Below, piece after piece: positions 39,832-55,942 of a stretch of DNA of 64,000 nucleotides. Position 1 is the first letter of the stretch, and each line of letters starts with the position of its first letter. The position numbers and the translations under genes were made by a program. A model generated the notes under the pieces. That model did no database searches and was not told where the DNA came from. It saw only the letters and a list, made by a program, of their open reading frames with translations. The stretch comes from Acidimicrobiaceae bacterium. GTDB lineage: Bacteria; Actinomycetota; Acidimicrobiia; Acidimicrobiales; Aldehydirespiratoraceae. The stretch lies in contig JAPPMP010000003.1 of the NCBI GenBank assembly GCA_028819005.1, positions 19,352 to 83,351 on the forward strand. The letters run 5' to 3'.

Positions 39832-40470
39832 TCAGCCACCCTTCACCGCGTTGCGGACGATCACCGTTCCACCGGCTGGACCGGGCACAGAGCCCCGAAC
39901 CAGGATCACCTCGGCGCTGGGATCGCTCTTGACGACTTCGAGATTGAGAGTTGTGACCTTCTCATTGCCTGCCCGACCCGGCATCTTGCGACCCCGAAAG
40001 ACACGTGACGGTGTGGCGCACTGACCGATGGCGCCGGGCTTCCGATGCACCTTGTGGGCACCGTGGGACGCGGGCGAACCCGCAAAACCGTGCCGTTTCA
40101 TCACGCCCGAGAAGCCCTTGCCCCTGGAAATCGCCGTTACATCGACGCGTTCGCCCTGTTCGAGGAGATCGGCCGCGATCTGTTGGCCGACCGAATATTC
40201 CGAGACGTCGTCGAGTCGCAGCTCGACGAGTCTGCGTCCCGGTTCAACCCCTGCTGCGGAGAAATGGCCCGCTTCGGGCATGTTCAGCTTTCCTGGGTCC
40301 TTTTGGCCGAGGGTCACCTGGATCGCGGAGTATCCGTCGCGTTCGGGAGTCTTGACCTGCACGACGCGGCACGGCGACACGCGCACAACAGTGACTGGAA
40401 CGACGCGGTTCTGATCGTCCCATACCTGCGTCATGCCGACTTTTTCGCCGACGATCGCCTTGCTGGCCAT
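39832..40470 (-). CDS. rplC: Ribosomal protein L3 (uL3)
   Basis: 212 residues: [53 protein letters not shown]. First gene of this half of the S10 cluster: rpsJ, which normally precedes it, lies 2.8 kb away. Confidence 0.98.
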   Translation of the reverse strand: MASKAIVGEKVGMTQVWDDQNRVVPVTVVRVSPCRVVQVKTPERDGYSAIQVTLGQKDPGKLNMPEAGHFSAAGVEPGRRLVELRLDDVSEYSVGQQIAADLLEQGERVDVTAISRGKGFSGVMKRHGFAGSPASHGAHKVHRKPGAIGQCATPSRVFRGRKMPGRAGNEKVTTLNLEVVKSDPSAEVILVRGSVPGPAGGTVIVRNAVKGG

Positions 40471-40837
40471 ATTCGAGTCCTGTGGTCCTAGTGTGAGCTG
40501 CCGCTCACGCGAGCGCTCCGCACGGGCGGACCCGGCGGAGCGTGATTCGGTTTTGCGATGTGGTTCCCGTGGGCCTTCATCGACGTCGGTTGTTGTGGCG
40601 CGGACTCCAGAGGGAGCCCTCGCTGAACAAGACTTCAGAGCCTATCGGCAAATCTCCCCATAGCAACCGCTGCCGGAGCTGTTGCTTTCCCGCTCTTGTT
40701 CGCTTCGCTCACGGGGCCGCTCGGGCCACGGCCTCGCTGTCCGAGCCGAGCCGATCCGATCGACTGATCCGTGCCTGATCGCTCGGCCTCAGGAGCATCC
40801 CCGTATCGTTGCCCGCTTCGTTGTAGCGTCCGCGTCA
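40471..40837. other. Divergent intergenic region between rplC and AI-2E gene
   Basis: 367 bases without a gene. It must hold the promoter for the S10-spc cluster (minus strand) and the AI-2E gene (plus strand). An 8-bp inverted repeat, cgctccgc at 40514-40521 with gcggagcg at 40535-40542, falls in the rplC leader, about 45 bases from its start. A dispersed-repeat copy is at about 40687-40737. Confidence 0.6.
40687..40737. repeat. Dispersed repeat copy, intergenic
   Basis: The cgctcttgttcgcttcgctc start, then acggggccgctcgggccacg and gcctcgct, nearly identical to the copy translated as the TsaB tail, but with one extra g that would break that reading frame. Confidence 0.85.
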
Positions 40838-41947
40838 ATGACGCCGGATGAAGCGAGTCTGACAGCGCAAGGCGATGGCGGCGTAGCCGAGGCGGGGGAG
40901 AGGTCCAGCTCCTCGGTGCCCCGTTGGGTTGTGAAGGCGATTGCGCTGTTCTGGCTCGGCTGGGTCGTCGTATACATCGGCACCGGCGCAGTCCGGGCGT
41001 TGCGCTCGCTGCTCGTGGTTCTGCTGATCTCGATTTTCATCAGTTTCGCGGTGGAGCCGGCCGTCAATCGAATGGAGACTTGGAAGATTCGACGCGGCGT
41101 CGGCGTGTGGATCGTCTATCTCGTTTCGCTACTCGCCATGGCAGGGTTCTCGGCGGCGATAGGAACAGCCCTCGCCGACCAGATCGACAGCCTCATCGAT
41201 GAAGCCCCCACCTACCTCGATGACCTCGAAGGCTGGTTGCAGGACAACATCGACGACGACATCGACTTGCAGAGGATTCAAGACGAATTTGTTGAGGGCG
41301 GGGGAATCAGCGATCTCGCCGAGCGTTTCGCCGATGATCTGGTCAACTTTGGAACTGCCCTGCTCAACATCGTGTTTCAGGCGTTCACGGTCTTGTTGTT
41401 CACCTTCTACCTGGTTGCCGAAGGCCCGAAGCTGAGGCTCACGATCGGGTCGCTGTTGGCCCCTGAACGCCAGGAGATGTTGATGAACATCTGGGATCTG
41501 GCGATAGAGAAGACCGGAGGCTACGTCTTCTCCCGCACCATCCTCGCGGTGATCTCTGCTTTGGCGCACGGGATCGTCTTCGAGATCCTCGATGTTCCGT
41601 TTCCGATACCCCTTGCGCTCTGGGTCGGGGTCATCTCTCAGTTCATCCCGGTGATCGGCACGTACTTCGCGGGCGCGTTGCCCCTGCTGGTCTCCGTGCT
41701 CGACGAACCGCGCAAGGCGCTCTGGGTGCTGGTCATGATCGTGCTGTACCAGCAGGTCGAGAACTATCTGCTGTCCCCGAGAATCACAGCCCACACCATG
41801 GAAATCCATGTGGCGGTGGCATTCGGTTCGGTGTTGGCGGGCGCGGCGCTGCTCGGCGTCGTCGGTGCGTTGTTGGCCCTGCCCTTTGCCGCAACGGTTC
41901 AGGCGTTCATCTCCGGCTACCTGCACCATCGAGACCACGGCGGATAA
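40838..41947 (+). CDS. AI-2E family transporter (membrane protein)
   Basis: 369 residues from the ATG at 40838 (an open frame to 40682 runs into the repeat). About seven to eight membrane spans; family marks are FISFAVEPAVNRMETWKIRR near the N terminus, VISQFIPVIGTYFAGALPLL and the end VVGALLALPFAATVQAF. The family includes autoinducer exporters and Na+/H+ antiporters; the substrate is unknown here. Its plus-strand placement in the middle of the S10 cluster is unusual. Confidence 0.88.
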   Translation: MTPDEASLTAQGDGGVAEAGERSSSSVPRWVVKAIALFWLGWVVVYIGTGAVRALRSLLVVLLISIFISFAVEPAVNRMETWKIRRGVGVWIVYLVSLLAMAGFSAAIGTALADQIDSLIDEAPTYLDDLEGWLQDNIDDDIDLQRIQDEFVEGGGISDLAERFADDLVNFGTALLNIVFQAFTVLLFTFYLVAEGPKLRLTIGSLLAPERQEMLMNIWDLAIEKTGGYVFSRTILAVISALAHGIVFEILDVPFPIPLALWVGVISQFIPVIGTYFAGALPLLVSVLDEPRKALWVLVMIVLYQQVENYLLSPRITAHTMEIHVAVAFGSVLAGAALLGVVGALLALPFAATVQAFISGYLHHRDHGG

Positions 41948-42021
41948 GCGCGCGTCCGACCAGCCGACCAGCCCGGATCCCCGTTGGTCGACGCGGCGGT
42001 CGCCCCGTCGGGTGAACGCGC

Positions 42022-43002
42022 CTAGCCGACCATGCCTTGAACCATGGCGAAATCGCCCACCAGCGATTCGGGAGCGGGCGCCTCAATCGAGATGCTGTCA
42101 TCGAAGTCGAAGTACTCGATGACGGCCTGCCAACCCGGGATGTCGATGTCCGGGTTGTCCTCGGCGCCGAACGCTCCAGCGAATCCGCCGAAGATCCCAG
42201 ACAGATCCACGGTCATCTTGCGCAGCAGCATGTCGGCGCCGATCCAGGCATCAACAGGCAGGCTCCCCTCCAAGGAGCCGTCGAGAGCTCCCAATGCGTC
42301 CTCCGAAGCACCGGCGGGCAGGTTGGCGAATGGGACGACGAACCGGATGTGTGTTGTGGGCGTCCCGCGGAGTTCCTCGCTGCCGAGAATCGTTGCTTCT
42401 TCAACAGCATCGGCAAGACTCCGCAGGTCCGCGGCCGGGTCACACTCCGTTGAAACCGTCCCGAGATTCGCCAGCGGCGAGGCGCAGGCGATCTCAAATT
42501 GGCCCACATGATCGGGGCCGACTGTCAACCAGGCTGTTCCACCATCGAAGTCGGGGAACATCTGCTGTGCGAAAGCACCCGGGAAGCCGGCGTATGTCCG
42601 GCCGTCAATGATTCGAATCGTAAGCGGTGGCACCGACGGATCCCCGTCGGCGTCAAGCATCGCTTCGATATCACCCTCGGCGTCAACCTGAAAATTTACT
42701 AGCAGTGATTCGCCGGAAGCCTCGACCATTTCGCCTTCGAGCCTCGTCTGACCGCGTGCAGCCTTCCCTGTCGTCGCCTCGATGGAAGCCGTCAGGAGTT
42801 CCGCGGGGGAAAGATCTTCAGGAGGCAGTTCAGTCGTAGTCGGCTCGTTTTCGGGCGCGGTGCTCTCGGTCGGGGCTTCGGCGGCTTTTGGAGCCTCGTT
42901 GACCGTGACCGTGTTGTTGCCGCAACCCGTCGCGACTAAAAGCAAAGCCGCGGTCGCTGTTGCGACTCTGAACATGCTGGACACACTCCTCAGGTTGGAC
43001 AT
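42022..43002 (-). CDS. Lipoprotein, LppX/LprG-like
   Basis: 326 residues. Signal peptide from the ATG at 43002 (AGGGG upstream) ends in lipobox LLVATGC, then a Pro/Thr/Glu-rich linker and a beta-rich domain. LTASIEATTGKAARGQTRLE and an IIDGRTYAGFP strand resemble LppX/LprAFG-type or DUF6612-type lipoproteins that carry hydrophobic ligands. The family call is tentative. Converges with the AI-2E gene. Confidence 0.65.
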   Translation of the reverse strand: MSNLRSVSSMFRVATATAALLLVATGCGNNTVTVNEAPKAAEAPTESTAPENEPTTTELPPEDLSPAELLTASIEATTGKAARGQTRLEGEMVEASGESLLVNFQVDAEGDIEAMLDADGDPSVPPLTIRIIDGRTYAGFPGAFAQQMFPDFDGGTAWLTVGPDHVGQFEIACASPLANLGTVSTECDPAADLRSLADAVEEATILGSEELRGTPTTHIRFVVPFANLPAGASEDALGALDGSLEGSLPVDAWIGADMLLRKMTVDLSGIFGGFAGAFGAEDNPDIDIPGWQAVIEYFDFDDSISIEAPAPESLVGDFAMVQGMVG

Positions 43003-43107
43003 GGTCATCCCCTTATGCCGGTTCACCTGTATAGACGCCTGTGCGGGAGATTCGGTTCCATTGCTCACAAGAATCTAGAGCAGGCTGCGGGCCTGTCCGG
43101 GGATTGT

Positions 43108-43283
43108 TCGCCGCTGTTGTTCGTGTTCGCTGTGCGAACGGGCCGCTGTTGCTCGTTGTGCGAACGGGCCGCTGTGACCGCGTTGTTGGCCGCTGTTGTT
43201 CGTTGTGCGAACGGGCCGCTGTGACCGCGTTGTTGGCCGCTGTTGTTCGCTGTTGTTCGCTGTGCGAACGGGCCGCTGTGACC
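43108..43283. repeat. Tandem GC-rich repeats before rpsJ 3' end
   Basis: Repeated units of gttcgctgtgcgaacgggcc and gctgtgaccgcgttgttggc, about five of the first and two of the second. Each gttcg-ctgtg-cgaac is a small inverted repeat. The array ends just past the rpsJ stop codon. It may act as a transcript end for the rpsL-to-rpsJ operon, but there is no T-run. Confidence 0.85.
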
Positions 43284-43604
43284 CTAGGCCTGTTGGATCT
43301 TGATTTCGATGTCGACGCCGGCCGGCAGGTCGAGGCGCTGCAAGGAATCTACCGTTTTGGGAGAAGGCTCCAGGATGTCCAACAGACGCTTGTGGATGCG
43401 CATCTCGAAGTGCTCCCGGGAGTCCTTGTCCTTGAACGGACCCTTGATGACTGTGAAGCGGTGCTTCTCTGTCGGCAATGGGATCGGACCCGACAAACGA
43501 GCTTGGGTTCTCTTGACCGTCTCAACGATCTTCTTCGTCGACTGATCGATGATCTCGTGGTCGTAGGCCTTGAGCCGGATGCGGATCTTCTGTCCCGTTG
43601 CCAT
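43284..43604 (-). CDS. rpsJ: Ribosomal protein S10 (uS10)
   Basis: 106 residues: [53 protein letters not shown]. Also NusE. Here it is the last gene after tuf, cut off from rplC. Confidence 0.98.
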   Translation of the reverse strand: MATGQKIRIRLKAYDHEIIDQSTKKIVETVKRTQARLSGPIPLPTEKHRFTVIKGPFKDKDSREHFEMRIHKRLLDILEPSPKTVDSLQRLDLPAGVDIEIKIQQA

Positions 43605-43614
43605 GGTCAGCCCG

Positions 43615-44802
<1,188 letters not shown>

Positions 44803-44859
44803 AACTGCCTTCCTTGTTCTTTGGTTTGGCTTACTTCGGTGGTCGGGGTTAGGAGACGA

Positions 44860-46941
44860 TCATGCGCCGCGGACGCGGGCGACGATCTCTTCCTGGACGT
44901 TTGCAGGTGTGGGCTGGTACGAGTCGAACTGCATCGTGTACGTTGCCCGCCCCTGCGTGCGCGAACGCAGATCCGTACTGTATCCGAACATCTCAGATAG
45001 CGGCACTAGTGCGTTCACGACTTGATTGTTTCCTCGCTGTTCGGTTCCCTGCACGCGACCGCGACGAGAGTTCACATCACCCACGACGTCGCCGAGGTGA
45101 TTCTCAGGGGTGACCACTTCAACGGCCATCACCGGCTCGAGGAGCGTCGGCCCAGCACGCGGCGCAACCTCTCGGAACCAGGCATTTCCAGCGATCTTGA
45201 AGGCCATTTCCGAAGAGTCCACGTCGTGGACCTTGCCGTCTGTGAGAGTCACCTTGACGTCGACGGTCGGGAAGCCGGCCAGCACGCCGTTGCTCATGGC
45301 CTCCCTGATGCCTTCGCCCACCGGCTTGATGAACTCCTTGGGGATGGCGCCACCGGTGATCTGGCTCTCGAACTCGTAGGAGCCGCCCGGGTTGGGCTCG
45401 AGGGTGGCGGAGATGACCGCGAACTGGCCGCTGCCTCCGGTCTGCTTCTTGTGCTGATAGGTGTAGTCGAGTACGGGCCGGGTAATGGTCTCCCGGTAGG
45501 CAACCTGCGGCTTGCCGACGCTGGCCGCGACCCTGAACTCGCGCATCATGCGGTCGACGAGCACCTCAAGGTGCAGTTCGCCCATGCCGGCGATAATGGT
45601 CTGAGCTGTTTCCTCGTTGGTGCTGACCTGGAAGGTGGGATCCTCCTCTGCGAGAGCCTGCAGAGCACGACTCATCCGCTCCTGGTCGGCCTTCGACTTG
45701 GGCTCGACCGCAACCTCGATCACCGGATCGGGGAAATCGAGGTTCTCCAGCGTGATCGGATGACCGGGATCGCACAGCGTGTCTCCGGTCCGGGCATTCT
45801 TCAGGCCGATTGCGGCGGCGATGTCGCCGGTGGAGACGCTGTCCTTGTCGACGCGGTCGTTGGCGTGCATCTCGAGGATGCGGCCCACTCGCTCACGGCT
45901 CGAAGTGCGGGTGTTGAGAACCTGGGTGCCCTTGTCGAACGAGCCGGAGTAAACCCTGAAGTAGGTGAGCCGACCGACATGGGGGTCAGTCATGATCTTG
46001 AAGGCGATGGCCGAGAATGGCTCGTCGTCGCTGGCCTTGCGGCTCGTCTCGTTGCCGGAGCGGTCCTCGCCGACGATCGGGGGTATGTCGAGCGGGGAGG
46101 GAAGGAAATCGACGACAGCATCGAGCAGCGGCTGAACGCCCTTGTTCTTGAAGGCGGTGCCGTTGAGAATCGGAACAAGCCCGTTCTCGAGGGCGCCCTT
46201 GCGGATCGCGGCTTTGAGCTCGGCTTCGCTGATCTCTTCGTCTTCGAGGACCTTCATCATGACGCCCTCGTCTTGATCAGCGGCGACTTCGAGAAGCATC
46301 GTGCGGTACTCCTCGGCCTGATCCTCCAGTTCAGCGGGAATCTCGAGTTCATCCCAGCTTGCACCGAGGTCTTCGCCGTGCCAGACGAGGGCCTTCATCT
46401 TCACCAGATCGACGACGCCGGCGTAGTCGCTCTCGCTGCCGATGGGCAGCTGGAGCACCGCGACATTGCTGGTCAAACGGTCCTTGATGGTGTCGAGCAC
46501 GAAGAAGAAATCGGCGCCGGTGCGGTCCATCTTGTTGATGAAACACATGCGGGGGACGCCGTAGCGGTCGGCCTGGCGCCAAACCGTCTCCGTCTGCGGC
46601 TCAACACCGGCCACACCGTCGAACACCGCGACGGCGCCGTCGAGCACGCGCAGTGAACGCTCGACCTCAACGGTGAAATCCACATGCCCGGGAGTGTCGA
46701 TGATGTTGATGCGATGGTCGTTCCAAAGACAATGGGTGGCGGCCGAGGTGATCGTGATCCCCCGCTCCTGTTCTTGTTCCATCCAGTCCATCGTCGCCGC
46801 GCCGTCGTGAACCTCTCCGATCTTGTAGGAGCGGCCGGTGTAGTAGAGAATCCGTTCGGTGGTCGTGGTCTTGCCCGCGTCGATGTGGGCCATGATCCCG
46901 ATGTTTCGTGTCTTGGCGAGCGGAGTTCGCTTCGTAGCCAT
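44860..46941 (-). CDS. fusA: Elongation factor G
   Basis: 693 residues; GTPase [45 protein letters not shown], and domain IV/V. Drives translocation. Standard rpsL-rpsG-fusA-tuf order. Confidence 0.99.
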   Translation of the reverse strand: MATKRTPLAKTRNIGIMAHIDAGKTTTTERILYYTGRSYKIGEVHDGAATMDWMEQEQERGITITSAATHCLWNDHRINIIDTPGHVDFTVEVERSLRVLDGAVAVFDGVAGVEPQTETVWRQADRYGVPRMCFINKMDRTGADFFFVLDTIKDRLTSNVAVLQLPIGSESDYAGVVDLVKMKALVWHGEDLGASWDELEIPAELEDQAEEYRTMLLEVAADQDEGVMMKVLEDEEISEAELKAAIRKGALENGLVPILNGTAFKNKGVQPLLDAVVDFLPSPLDIPPIVGEDRSGNETSRKASDDEPFSAIAFKIMTDPHVGRLTYFRVYSGSFDKGTQVLNTRTSSRERVGRILEMHANDRVDKDSVSTGDIAAAIGLKNARTGDTLCDPGHPITLENLDFPDPVIEVAVEPKSKADQERMSRALQALAEEDPTFQVSTNEETAQTIIAGMGELHLEVLVDRMMREFRVAASVGKPQVAYRETITRPVLDYTYQHKKQTGGSGQFAVISATLEPNPGGSYEFESQITGGAIPKEFIKPVGEGIREAMSNGVLAGFPTVDVKVTLTDGKVHDVDSSEMAFKIAGNAWFREVAPRAGPTLLEPVMAVEVVTPENHLGDVVGDVNSRRGRVQGTEQRGNNQVVNALVPLSEMFGYSTDLRSRTQGRATYTMQFDSYQPTPANVQEEIVARVRGA

Positions 46942-46968
46942 AGCAGTTCCTCGATGAGTTCGTCAGAG

Positions 46969-46996
46969 CACTGCCGCTGGATTACCAGCGGCAGTG
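46969..46996 (-). other. Perfect 12-bp stem-loop between rpsG and fusA
   Basis: CACTGCCGCTGG, atta, CCAGCGGCAGTG: a 12-bp perfect hairpin with a 4-base loop, 28 bases from the fusA start. No T-run, so more likely a processing or translation-control structure than a terminator. Confidence 0.7.
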
Positions 46997-47012
46997 TGTG
47001 AAAGTCGCTGCA

Positions 47013-47483
47013 TCACCAGCGGTAGTGGGCGAAAGCCTTGTTGGCCTCTGCCATCTTCTGGACGTCTTCACGTCGTTTGCATGAAGCGCCGATCCCGTTG
47101 CCGGCGTCAATGATCTCGTTGGCGAGGCGTTCGGCCATGGTTCGCTCGCGACGCCCGCGGGCGTAGCTGACGATCCAGCGGATCGAGAGCGTGGTAGCCC
47201 GACGCGGCCGGACCTCGATGGGCACCTGATAGGTCGCTCCGCCAACACGGCGGCTCTTCACCTCGAGCTGGGGGCGAACATTGTCGACCGCTCGCTTGAG
47301 AGTTCCGACAGGCTCGGCTCCAGTCTTCTGCTCAACCGACTGGAGCGCGTCGTAGACGATGCGCTCGGCCAACGTGCGCTTGCCCCGCTGAAGGATCTTG
47401 TTGATGAACTGTGTGACCAGCACGGAGTTGTAGATCGGATCGGGGCGGATCTCCCGGCGTGGCGCGGGACCTTTGCGAGGCAT
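47013..47483 (-). CDS. rpsG: Ribosomal protein S7 (uS7)
   Basis: 156 residues: [40 protein letters not shown], ending NKAFAHYRW. In E. coli S7 represses the str operon from the rpsL-rpsG gap, but here that gap is only 2 bases. Confidence 0.98.
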   Translation of the reverse strand: MPRKGPAPRREIRPDPIYNSVLVTQFINKILQRGKRTLAERIVYDALQSVEQKTGAEPVGTLKRAVDNVRPQLEVKSRRVGGATYQVPIEVRPRRATTLSIRWIVSYARGRRERTMAERLANEIIDAGNGIGASCKRREDVQKMAEANKAFAHYRW

Positions 47484-47485
47484 CG

Positions 47486-47857
47486 TCAGCCTTCCTTCTT
47501 GGCGCCGTATCGGCTGCGGGCCTGCTTGCGGTCGCGTACACCTGAAGTGTCGAGCGTCCCGCGGACGATCTTGTAACGGACGCCGGGAAGGTCCTTCACG
47601 CGGCCGCCGCGAACAAGCACGATCGAGTGCTCTTGAAGGTTGTGGCCTTCACCGGGGATATAGGCCGTCACCTCCACACCGCTGGTGAGACGGACACGGG
47701 CCACCTTGCGCAGCGCGGAGTTCGGCTTCTTGGGGGTGGCGGTATAGACCCGCGTGCATACACCGCGGCGTTGAGGGGCGCCCTTGAGCGCGGGAGTCGC
47801 TTCCTTGCGACGTTTCGATTGGCGACCCTTGCGGACCAGTTGCTGAATTGTGGGCAC
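47486..47857 (-). CDS. rpsL: Ribosomal protein S12 (uS12)
   Basis: 123 residues from the GTG at 47857 (AGGAA upstream); the frame opens 10 codons further without family match. [20 protein letters not shown] and [13 protein letters not shown] carry the usual Lys residues of streptomycin-sensitive S12. Confidence 0.97.
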   Translation of the reverse strand: MPTIQQLVRKGRQSKRRKEATPALKGAPQRRGVCTRVYTATPKKPNSALRKVARVRLTSGVEVTAYIPGEGHNLQEHSIVLVRGGRVKDLPGVRYKIVRGTLDTSGVRDRKQARSRYGAKKEG

Positions 47858-47945
47858 GAAGATTTCCTGAGAATTGTTGAATTGCATCGGCAGCCGGCGG
47901 CTGACGGGCGCGCTGAGGCCGACGGCAAAGCATACGAGCGAGATG

Positions 47946-47981
47946 GGGGAACCTCAACCTGTCCGGCCCTCGAGGTTCCCC
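47946..47981 (-). terminator. GC-rich stem-loop between rpoC and rpsL
   Basis: GGGGAACCTC at 47946-47955 pairs perfectly with GAGGTTCCCC at 47972-47981, with a 16-base loop. It lies 15 bases after the rpoC stop. No T-run follows, so it may be a weak terminator, a processing site, or a leader element for rpsL. Confidence 0.45.
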
Positions 47982-47995
47982 AAATTGATCAGCGG

Positions 47996-50900
47996 CTACT
48001 GGGTGGCGGCTTCGGCGCCGGCTACGGCCGTCTGCGAAGCAAGCCATGCGGCCAGATCCTCCTGCGGGTCGTCGCTGGAGTAGTAGTCCATCGGCTCGTA
48101 CTCGGGAGCGTCGGGCGCGATGTTGCGGTACTCAGACATGCCGGTGCCGGCAGGGATGAGCTTCCCGATGATGATGTTCTCCTTCAAGCCGTGCAGCGAG
48201 TCGCTCTTGGACTCGATCGCAGCCTCGGTGAGCACACGAGTCGTTTCCTGGAACGACGCGGCGGAGAGCCACGACTCGGTCGCCAGCGACGCCTTGGTGA
48301 TTCCCATCAGCTGCGGACGGCCCTCCGCGGGCTGCCCTCCCTCTTCGATGACCCGGCGGTTCGTGTCGGCGAAGGTCTTCTGAGCCACCTGATAGCCGGG
48401 TAGAAAATCGGTGTCACCGGGCTCGTTGATCAGGATGCGCTTGGTCATCTGGCGCACGATCAACTCGATGTGCTTGTCGTGGATCGACACACCCTGGTCG
48501 CGGTAGACCTTCTGAACCTCGGTGACGAGATACTGCTGAGTCTCGCGCACACCTTTGATCTCAAGGAGTTCCTTGGGGTCGCGTGCGCCCTCAACCAGGG
48601 CGTCACCGGCTCGGATCTCCTGGCCGTCCTGGACTTCGAGACGAGAACCCGAGGGGATGGTGTAGGACTGTTCCTCACCGTCGTCGGCGACGATCACGAC
48701 CTCGCGCCCGCGGCCGTCGTCCTCGCCGGCTCGGACCACTCCGGAGATGCGTGCCAGCGTGGCCTTGCCTTTGGGGGTGCGGGCTTCGAAGAGCTCCACT
48801 ACACGCGGCAGACCGCCGGCGATGTCCTGAGCCCCGGCAACACCGCCGGTGTGGAACGTCCGCATGGTGAGCTGGGTTCCGGGCTCGCCGATCGACTGCG
48901 CGGCGATCACGCCGACCGCCTCGCCGAGCTCGATCAGCCCTCCCGTGGCCAGGGACATCCCATAGGACTTGGCGGAGATCCCGAAGGCCGAATCGTCGGT
49001 CAACGGCGACAGCACGCGCACCCGGTCGACCGACTCGTCGTCGCGCAGTGCGGCGAGCTCGTCGTCGCCGACCATGGTGCCCCGCTCGACAACCGAGCCG
49101 TCGGACAACTCGACGTCGTCGGCGAGCACCCGACCGAAGAGCCGGGTCTCGAGGTGGGAGAGCTTGTCGGGTGTGTCGGGCCCGATGTCGTCGAGCCAGA
49201 TCCCGCGTATCACACCGGGGCGGTCGAACGGGTCTTCGTCGTTGACGATGAGTTCTTGGGCGACGTCGACCAGCCGACGTGTCAGGTAGCCTGAGTCGGC
49301 GGTCCGCAACGCAGTGTCGACCAGGCCCTTGCGGGCGCCTGGAGTAGCGATGAAATACTCGAGCATCTTCAGGCCTTCGCGGAAGTTGCTCTTGATCGGG
49401 CGGGGTATCATGTCGCCGCGGGGGTTGGCCACAAGACCGCGCATCCCGGCGATCTGACGCACCTGGGTCGTGTTCCCTCGGGCGCCCGAGGTGACCATCA
49501 TGTTGACCGGGTTGAAGTCGTCGGCTTCAAGCTCGTCCTTCATGTGCGAGGTGACCTCTGCGGTGGCGCGGGACCAGAGTTCGACCTCCATCTGGCGACG
49601 CTCGCCGTCGGTGATGACGCCGCGGCGGAACTGGCCCTCGATGGTGTCGGCCATCTTCTCGTGACGGTCCAGGATCTTCGCCTTCTCTTTCGGCGTGGCG
49701 ACGTCGTCGATCGAGATCGTGAGACCCGACTGCATCGCGTAGCTGAAGCAGAGATCCTTGATGGCGTCGAGGCTCACGGCGACGTCCTGCTTGGCGTAGC
49801 TGCGTGCCAGTTCATCGACGATGTGACCCATCACCTTCCGGTCGATCTTGGAGTTGATGTAGGGGTACGCGTCGGGCAGGGTCTCGTTGAAGAAGACCCG
49901 GCCCACGGTGGTCGGCTCGTACTCGGCGGGTTCGCCGGGAGCGCTGAGGAGAAGGTCCGGGACACGGAACTGGATCGGAGCGTGAATAGCGAGGTCGCCG
50001 CGTTCATACGCGGTGTGGACCTCACGAGAATCGCGGAAAACTCGACCTGCGCCGACAGCGGCGTCGACCTGCTCGGTCAGATAGTAAGCGCCGATGATCA
50101 TGTCCTGGGTGGGCGTCACCAGGGGACGACCGTTGGCCGGGCTCAAAACGTTGTTGGCGCTGAGCATCAGCACTCGCGCTTCGGCTTGGGCTTCGGCCGA
50201 CAACGGCAGATGGACAGCCATCTGATCACCGTCGAAATCGGCGTTGAAGGCGGTGCACACCAGCGGATGCAAGCGGATCGCCTTGCCCTCGACCAGCACC
50301 GGTTCAAAGGCCTGAATTCCGAGGCGGTGCAGGGTCGGCGCCCGGTTCAAGAGTACCGGGTGTTCTTGAATGACGTCTTCTAGGACATCCCAGACCTGCG
50401 GCTTGCGCCGTTCAACCATGCGCTTGGCTGATTTGATGTTCTGCGCCAGCTCCGCATCGACGAGCTTCTTCATGACGAAGGGCTTGAAGAGCTCGAGGGC
50501 CATGATCTTGGGCAGGCCGCACTGATGGAACTTCAGCGTCGGTCCGACCACGATGACCGAGCGGCCCGAGTAGTCGACACGCTTGCCGAGCAGATTCTGG
50601 CGGAACCGGCCCTGCTTGCCTTTGAGCATGTCTGACAGAGACTTCAGGGGGCGATTGCCGGGACCGGTGACGGGGCGCCCGCGGCGGCCGTTGTCGAACA
50701 ACGCGTCGACTGCCTCCTGCAGCATTCGCTTCTCGTTGTTGATGATGATGTCGGGAGCGCCGATGTCGAGCAGACGCTTCAGCCGGTTGTTGCGGTTGAT
50801 GACTCGCCGGTAGAGGTCATTGAGATCCGACGTCGCGAATCGACCACCATCGAGCTGAACCATGGGACGCAACTCCGGTGGAATGATCGGAATGGCATCG

Positions 50901-51898
50901 AGGATCATCGCCCGGGGGCTGTTGATCCGACGGCCGTGGTCATCGCGGCGATTGAACGCGGCCAAGATCTTGAGACGCTTGATGGCCTTCTGCTTGCGCT
51001 GCGCGGACAGGCCCCGCTGACCTTCGGGCGGGTTGATCTGCTCTCGGAGCGTCTCCTCCTCGTCGTCGAAATCGAGGGTCTCGGCCAGATGGGCGATGGC
51101 GCTCGCGCCCATGCCTCCCTCGAAGTAGTTGCCCCAGCGATCCTGCATCTCGCGCCACAGCATCTCGTCTTCGACAATCTGTCGGGCGAACAGGCCTGTG
51201 AACTCCTCCCACGCCCGGTCGAGCGTGTCGAGTTCGATGTTGTACTGATCGCGGATGTCGGCGAGCTCCCGATCAGCCTGGCGGCGCAGAGCCTTCAGCT
51301 CAGAGTCCTTGGCGCCGCTCTGCTCCAGCGCCGCGAGTTCTGCCTCGAGCTCCTCGTTGCGCCCCTCGAGTTCTGCCTCCATCTCGGAGTCGATGGCGTC
51401 GCGCTCGGCGACAACCTCCGCCTCGAGCTCGCTCAGGTCGGCGTCGCGCCGTTCCTCATCGACGGACACCACCAGGTTTGCGGCGAAATAGATGACCTTC
51501 TCAAGCTGCTTGGCTTTGAGCTCCTCACGTGGCTGGGTCCCCATCAGCAGATAGGCCAGCCAGGAGCGGGTGCCGCGGAGGTACCAGATGTGCACCGCGG
51601 GCGCGGCGAGTTCAAGGTGCCCCATGCGTTCACGGCGGACCTTTGAGCGGGTCACCTCTACACCGCAGCGCTCACAGATGATGCCCTTGAATCGGACTCT
51701 CTTGTACTTTCCGCACGAGCACTCCCAGTCCTTGGTCGGGCCGAAGATCTTTTCGCAGAAAAGACCGTCTTTCTCGGGCTTGAGCGTCCGGTAGTTGATG
51801 GTCTCGGGCTTCTTGACCTCACCATTGGACCAGGTGCGGATGCTGTCTGCGGTTGCGAGACCGATCTTCAAGTTGGAGAAATCGTTGACGTCGAGCAT
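47996..51898 (-). CDS. rpoC: RNA polymerase beta' subunit
   Basis: 1300 residues. Zinc finger [20 protein letters not shown], an actinobacterial-type Glu-rich coiled-coil insertion at about 150-240, catalytic [16 protein letters not shown], and bridge and trigger helices. A second zinc site is not checked in full. Follows rpoB by 31 bases. Confidence 0.99.
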   Translation of the reverse strand: MLDVNDFSNLKIGLATADSIRTWSNGEVKKPETINYRTLKPEKDGLFCEKIFGPTKDWECSCGKYKRVRFKGIICERCGVEVTRSKVRRERMGHLELAAPAVHIWYLRGTRSWLAYLLMGTQPREELKAKQLEKVIYFAANLVVSVDEERRDADLSELEAEVVAERDAIDSEMEAELEGRNEELEAELAALEQSGAKDSELKALRRQADRELADIRDQYNIELDTLDRAWEEFTGLFARQIVEDEMLWREMQDRWGNYFEGGMGASAIAHLAETLDFDDEEETLREQINPPEGQRGLSAQRKQKAIKRLKILAAFNRRDDHGRRINSPRAMILDAIPIIPPELRPMVQLDGGRFATSDLNDLYRRVINRNNRLKRLLDIGAPDIIINNEKRMLQEAVDALFDNGRRGRPVTGPGNRPLKSLSDMLKGKQGRFRQNLLGKRVDYSGRSVIVVGPTLKFHQCGLPKIMALELFKPFVMKKLVDAELAQNIKSAKRMVERRKPQVWDVLEDVIQEHPVLLNRAPTLHRLGIQAFEPVLVEGKAIRLHPLVCTAFNADFDGDQMAVHLPLSAEAQAEARVLMLSANNVLSPANGRPLVTPTQDMIIGAYYLTEQVDAAVGAGRVFRDSREVHTAYERGDLAIHAPIQFRVPDLLLSAPGEPAEYEPTTVGRVFFNETLPDAYPYINSKIDRKVMGHIVDELARSYAKQDVAVSLDAIKDLCFSYAMQSGLTISIDDVATPKEKAKILDRHEKMADTIEGQFRRGVITDGERRQMEVELWSRATAEVTSHMKDELEADDFNPVNMMVTSGARGNTTQVRQIAGMRGLVANPRGDMIPRPIKSNFREGLKMLEYFIATPGARKGLVDTALRTADSGYLTRRLVDVAQELIVNDEDPFDRPGVIRGIWLDDIGPDTPDKLSHLETRLFGRVLADDVELSDGSVVERGTMVGDDELAALRDDESVDRVRVLSPLTDDSAFGISAKSYGMSLATGGLIELGEAVGVIAAQSIGEPGTQLTMRTFHTGGVAGAQDIAGGLPRVVELFEARTPKGKATLARISGVVRAGEDDGRGREVVIVADDGEEQSYTIPSGSRLEVQDGQEIRAGDALVEGARDPKELLEIKGVRETQQYLVTEVQKVYRDQGVSIHDKHIELIVRQMTKRILINEPGDTDFLPGYQVAQKTFADTNRRVIEEGGQPAEGRPQLMGITKASLATESWLSAASFQETTRVLTEAAIESKSDSLHGLKENIIIGKLIPAGTGMSEYRNIAPDAPEYEPMDYYSSDDPQEDLAAWLASQTAVAGAEAATQ

Positions 51899-51929
51899 GA
51901 CTGTCCTCTCTGCTCTTCAGTTCTGCCGC

Positions 51930-55517
<3,588 letters not shown>

Positions 55518-55942
55518 CAGTGCTCCTGAGTTGCCAGTGAACGAAAACAGAGCGCGGCCACCGGAGCGCGAGAAATCGATGGGAAGTTAATCGGAACAGG
55601 CGCCAAGGGGACCACGCTGTCTCGAAGGCTAATGGGCGGGGAGCTTGGCGGCAACTTGGGCAACAAAAAGCTGCACCTGCCCTTTGCGTATACAGCAGAT
55701 GCCTGGCTGGTCGAGCAGCCGAAGATAAGCGAAGGGTAGAACAGTTGCCCGCAAAGGTCAAGCAACTTCACGGAATGTGCATTGCGCTCGGGTTCATGTT
55801 GGAGCAACGAAAACGCTACCGATTCGGCAATACGTCGGTTCCGCTGACAATCAGCCCGCCACGTTCCTTACTCTCGCAAGTTCCCGCCCGAATGGCGACT
55901 CCTGTCGTAGCGCGACGCTAAAACGCCGCCGAGTCGAACCCA
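55518..55942. other. Intergenic region with rpoB leader
   Basis: 425 bases without a supported gene. The left 240 bases form the probable rpoB leader. The right part precedes the TIR gene and shows no clear ribosome site or promoter. Confidence 0.6.
55733..55761 (-). promoter_or_regulatory. Candidate rpoBC promoter
   Basis: On the minus strand, TTGACC (55761-55756), a 17-base spacer, then TACCCT (55738-55733), about 215 bases before rpoB. It would let rpoBC be transcribed independently of rplJL. Confidence 0.5.

Noticed and set aside
45022-46656. 544-residue plus-strand ORF opposite fusA
   Set aside because: Antisense shadow of a fully conserved fusA; caused by high GC codon bias.
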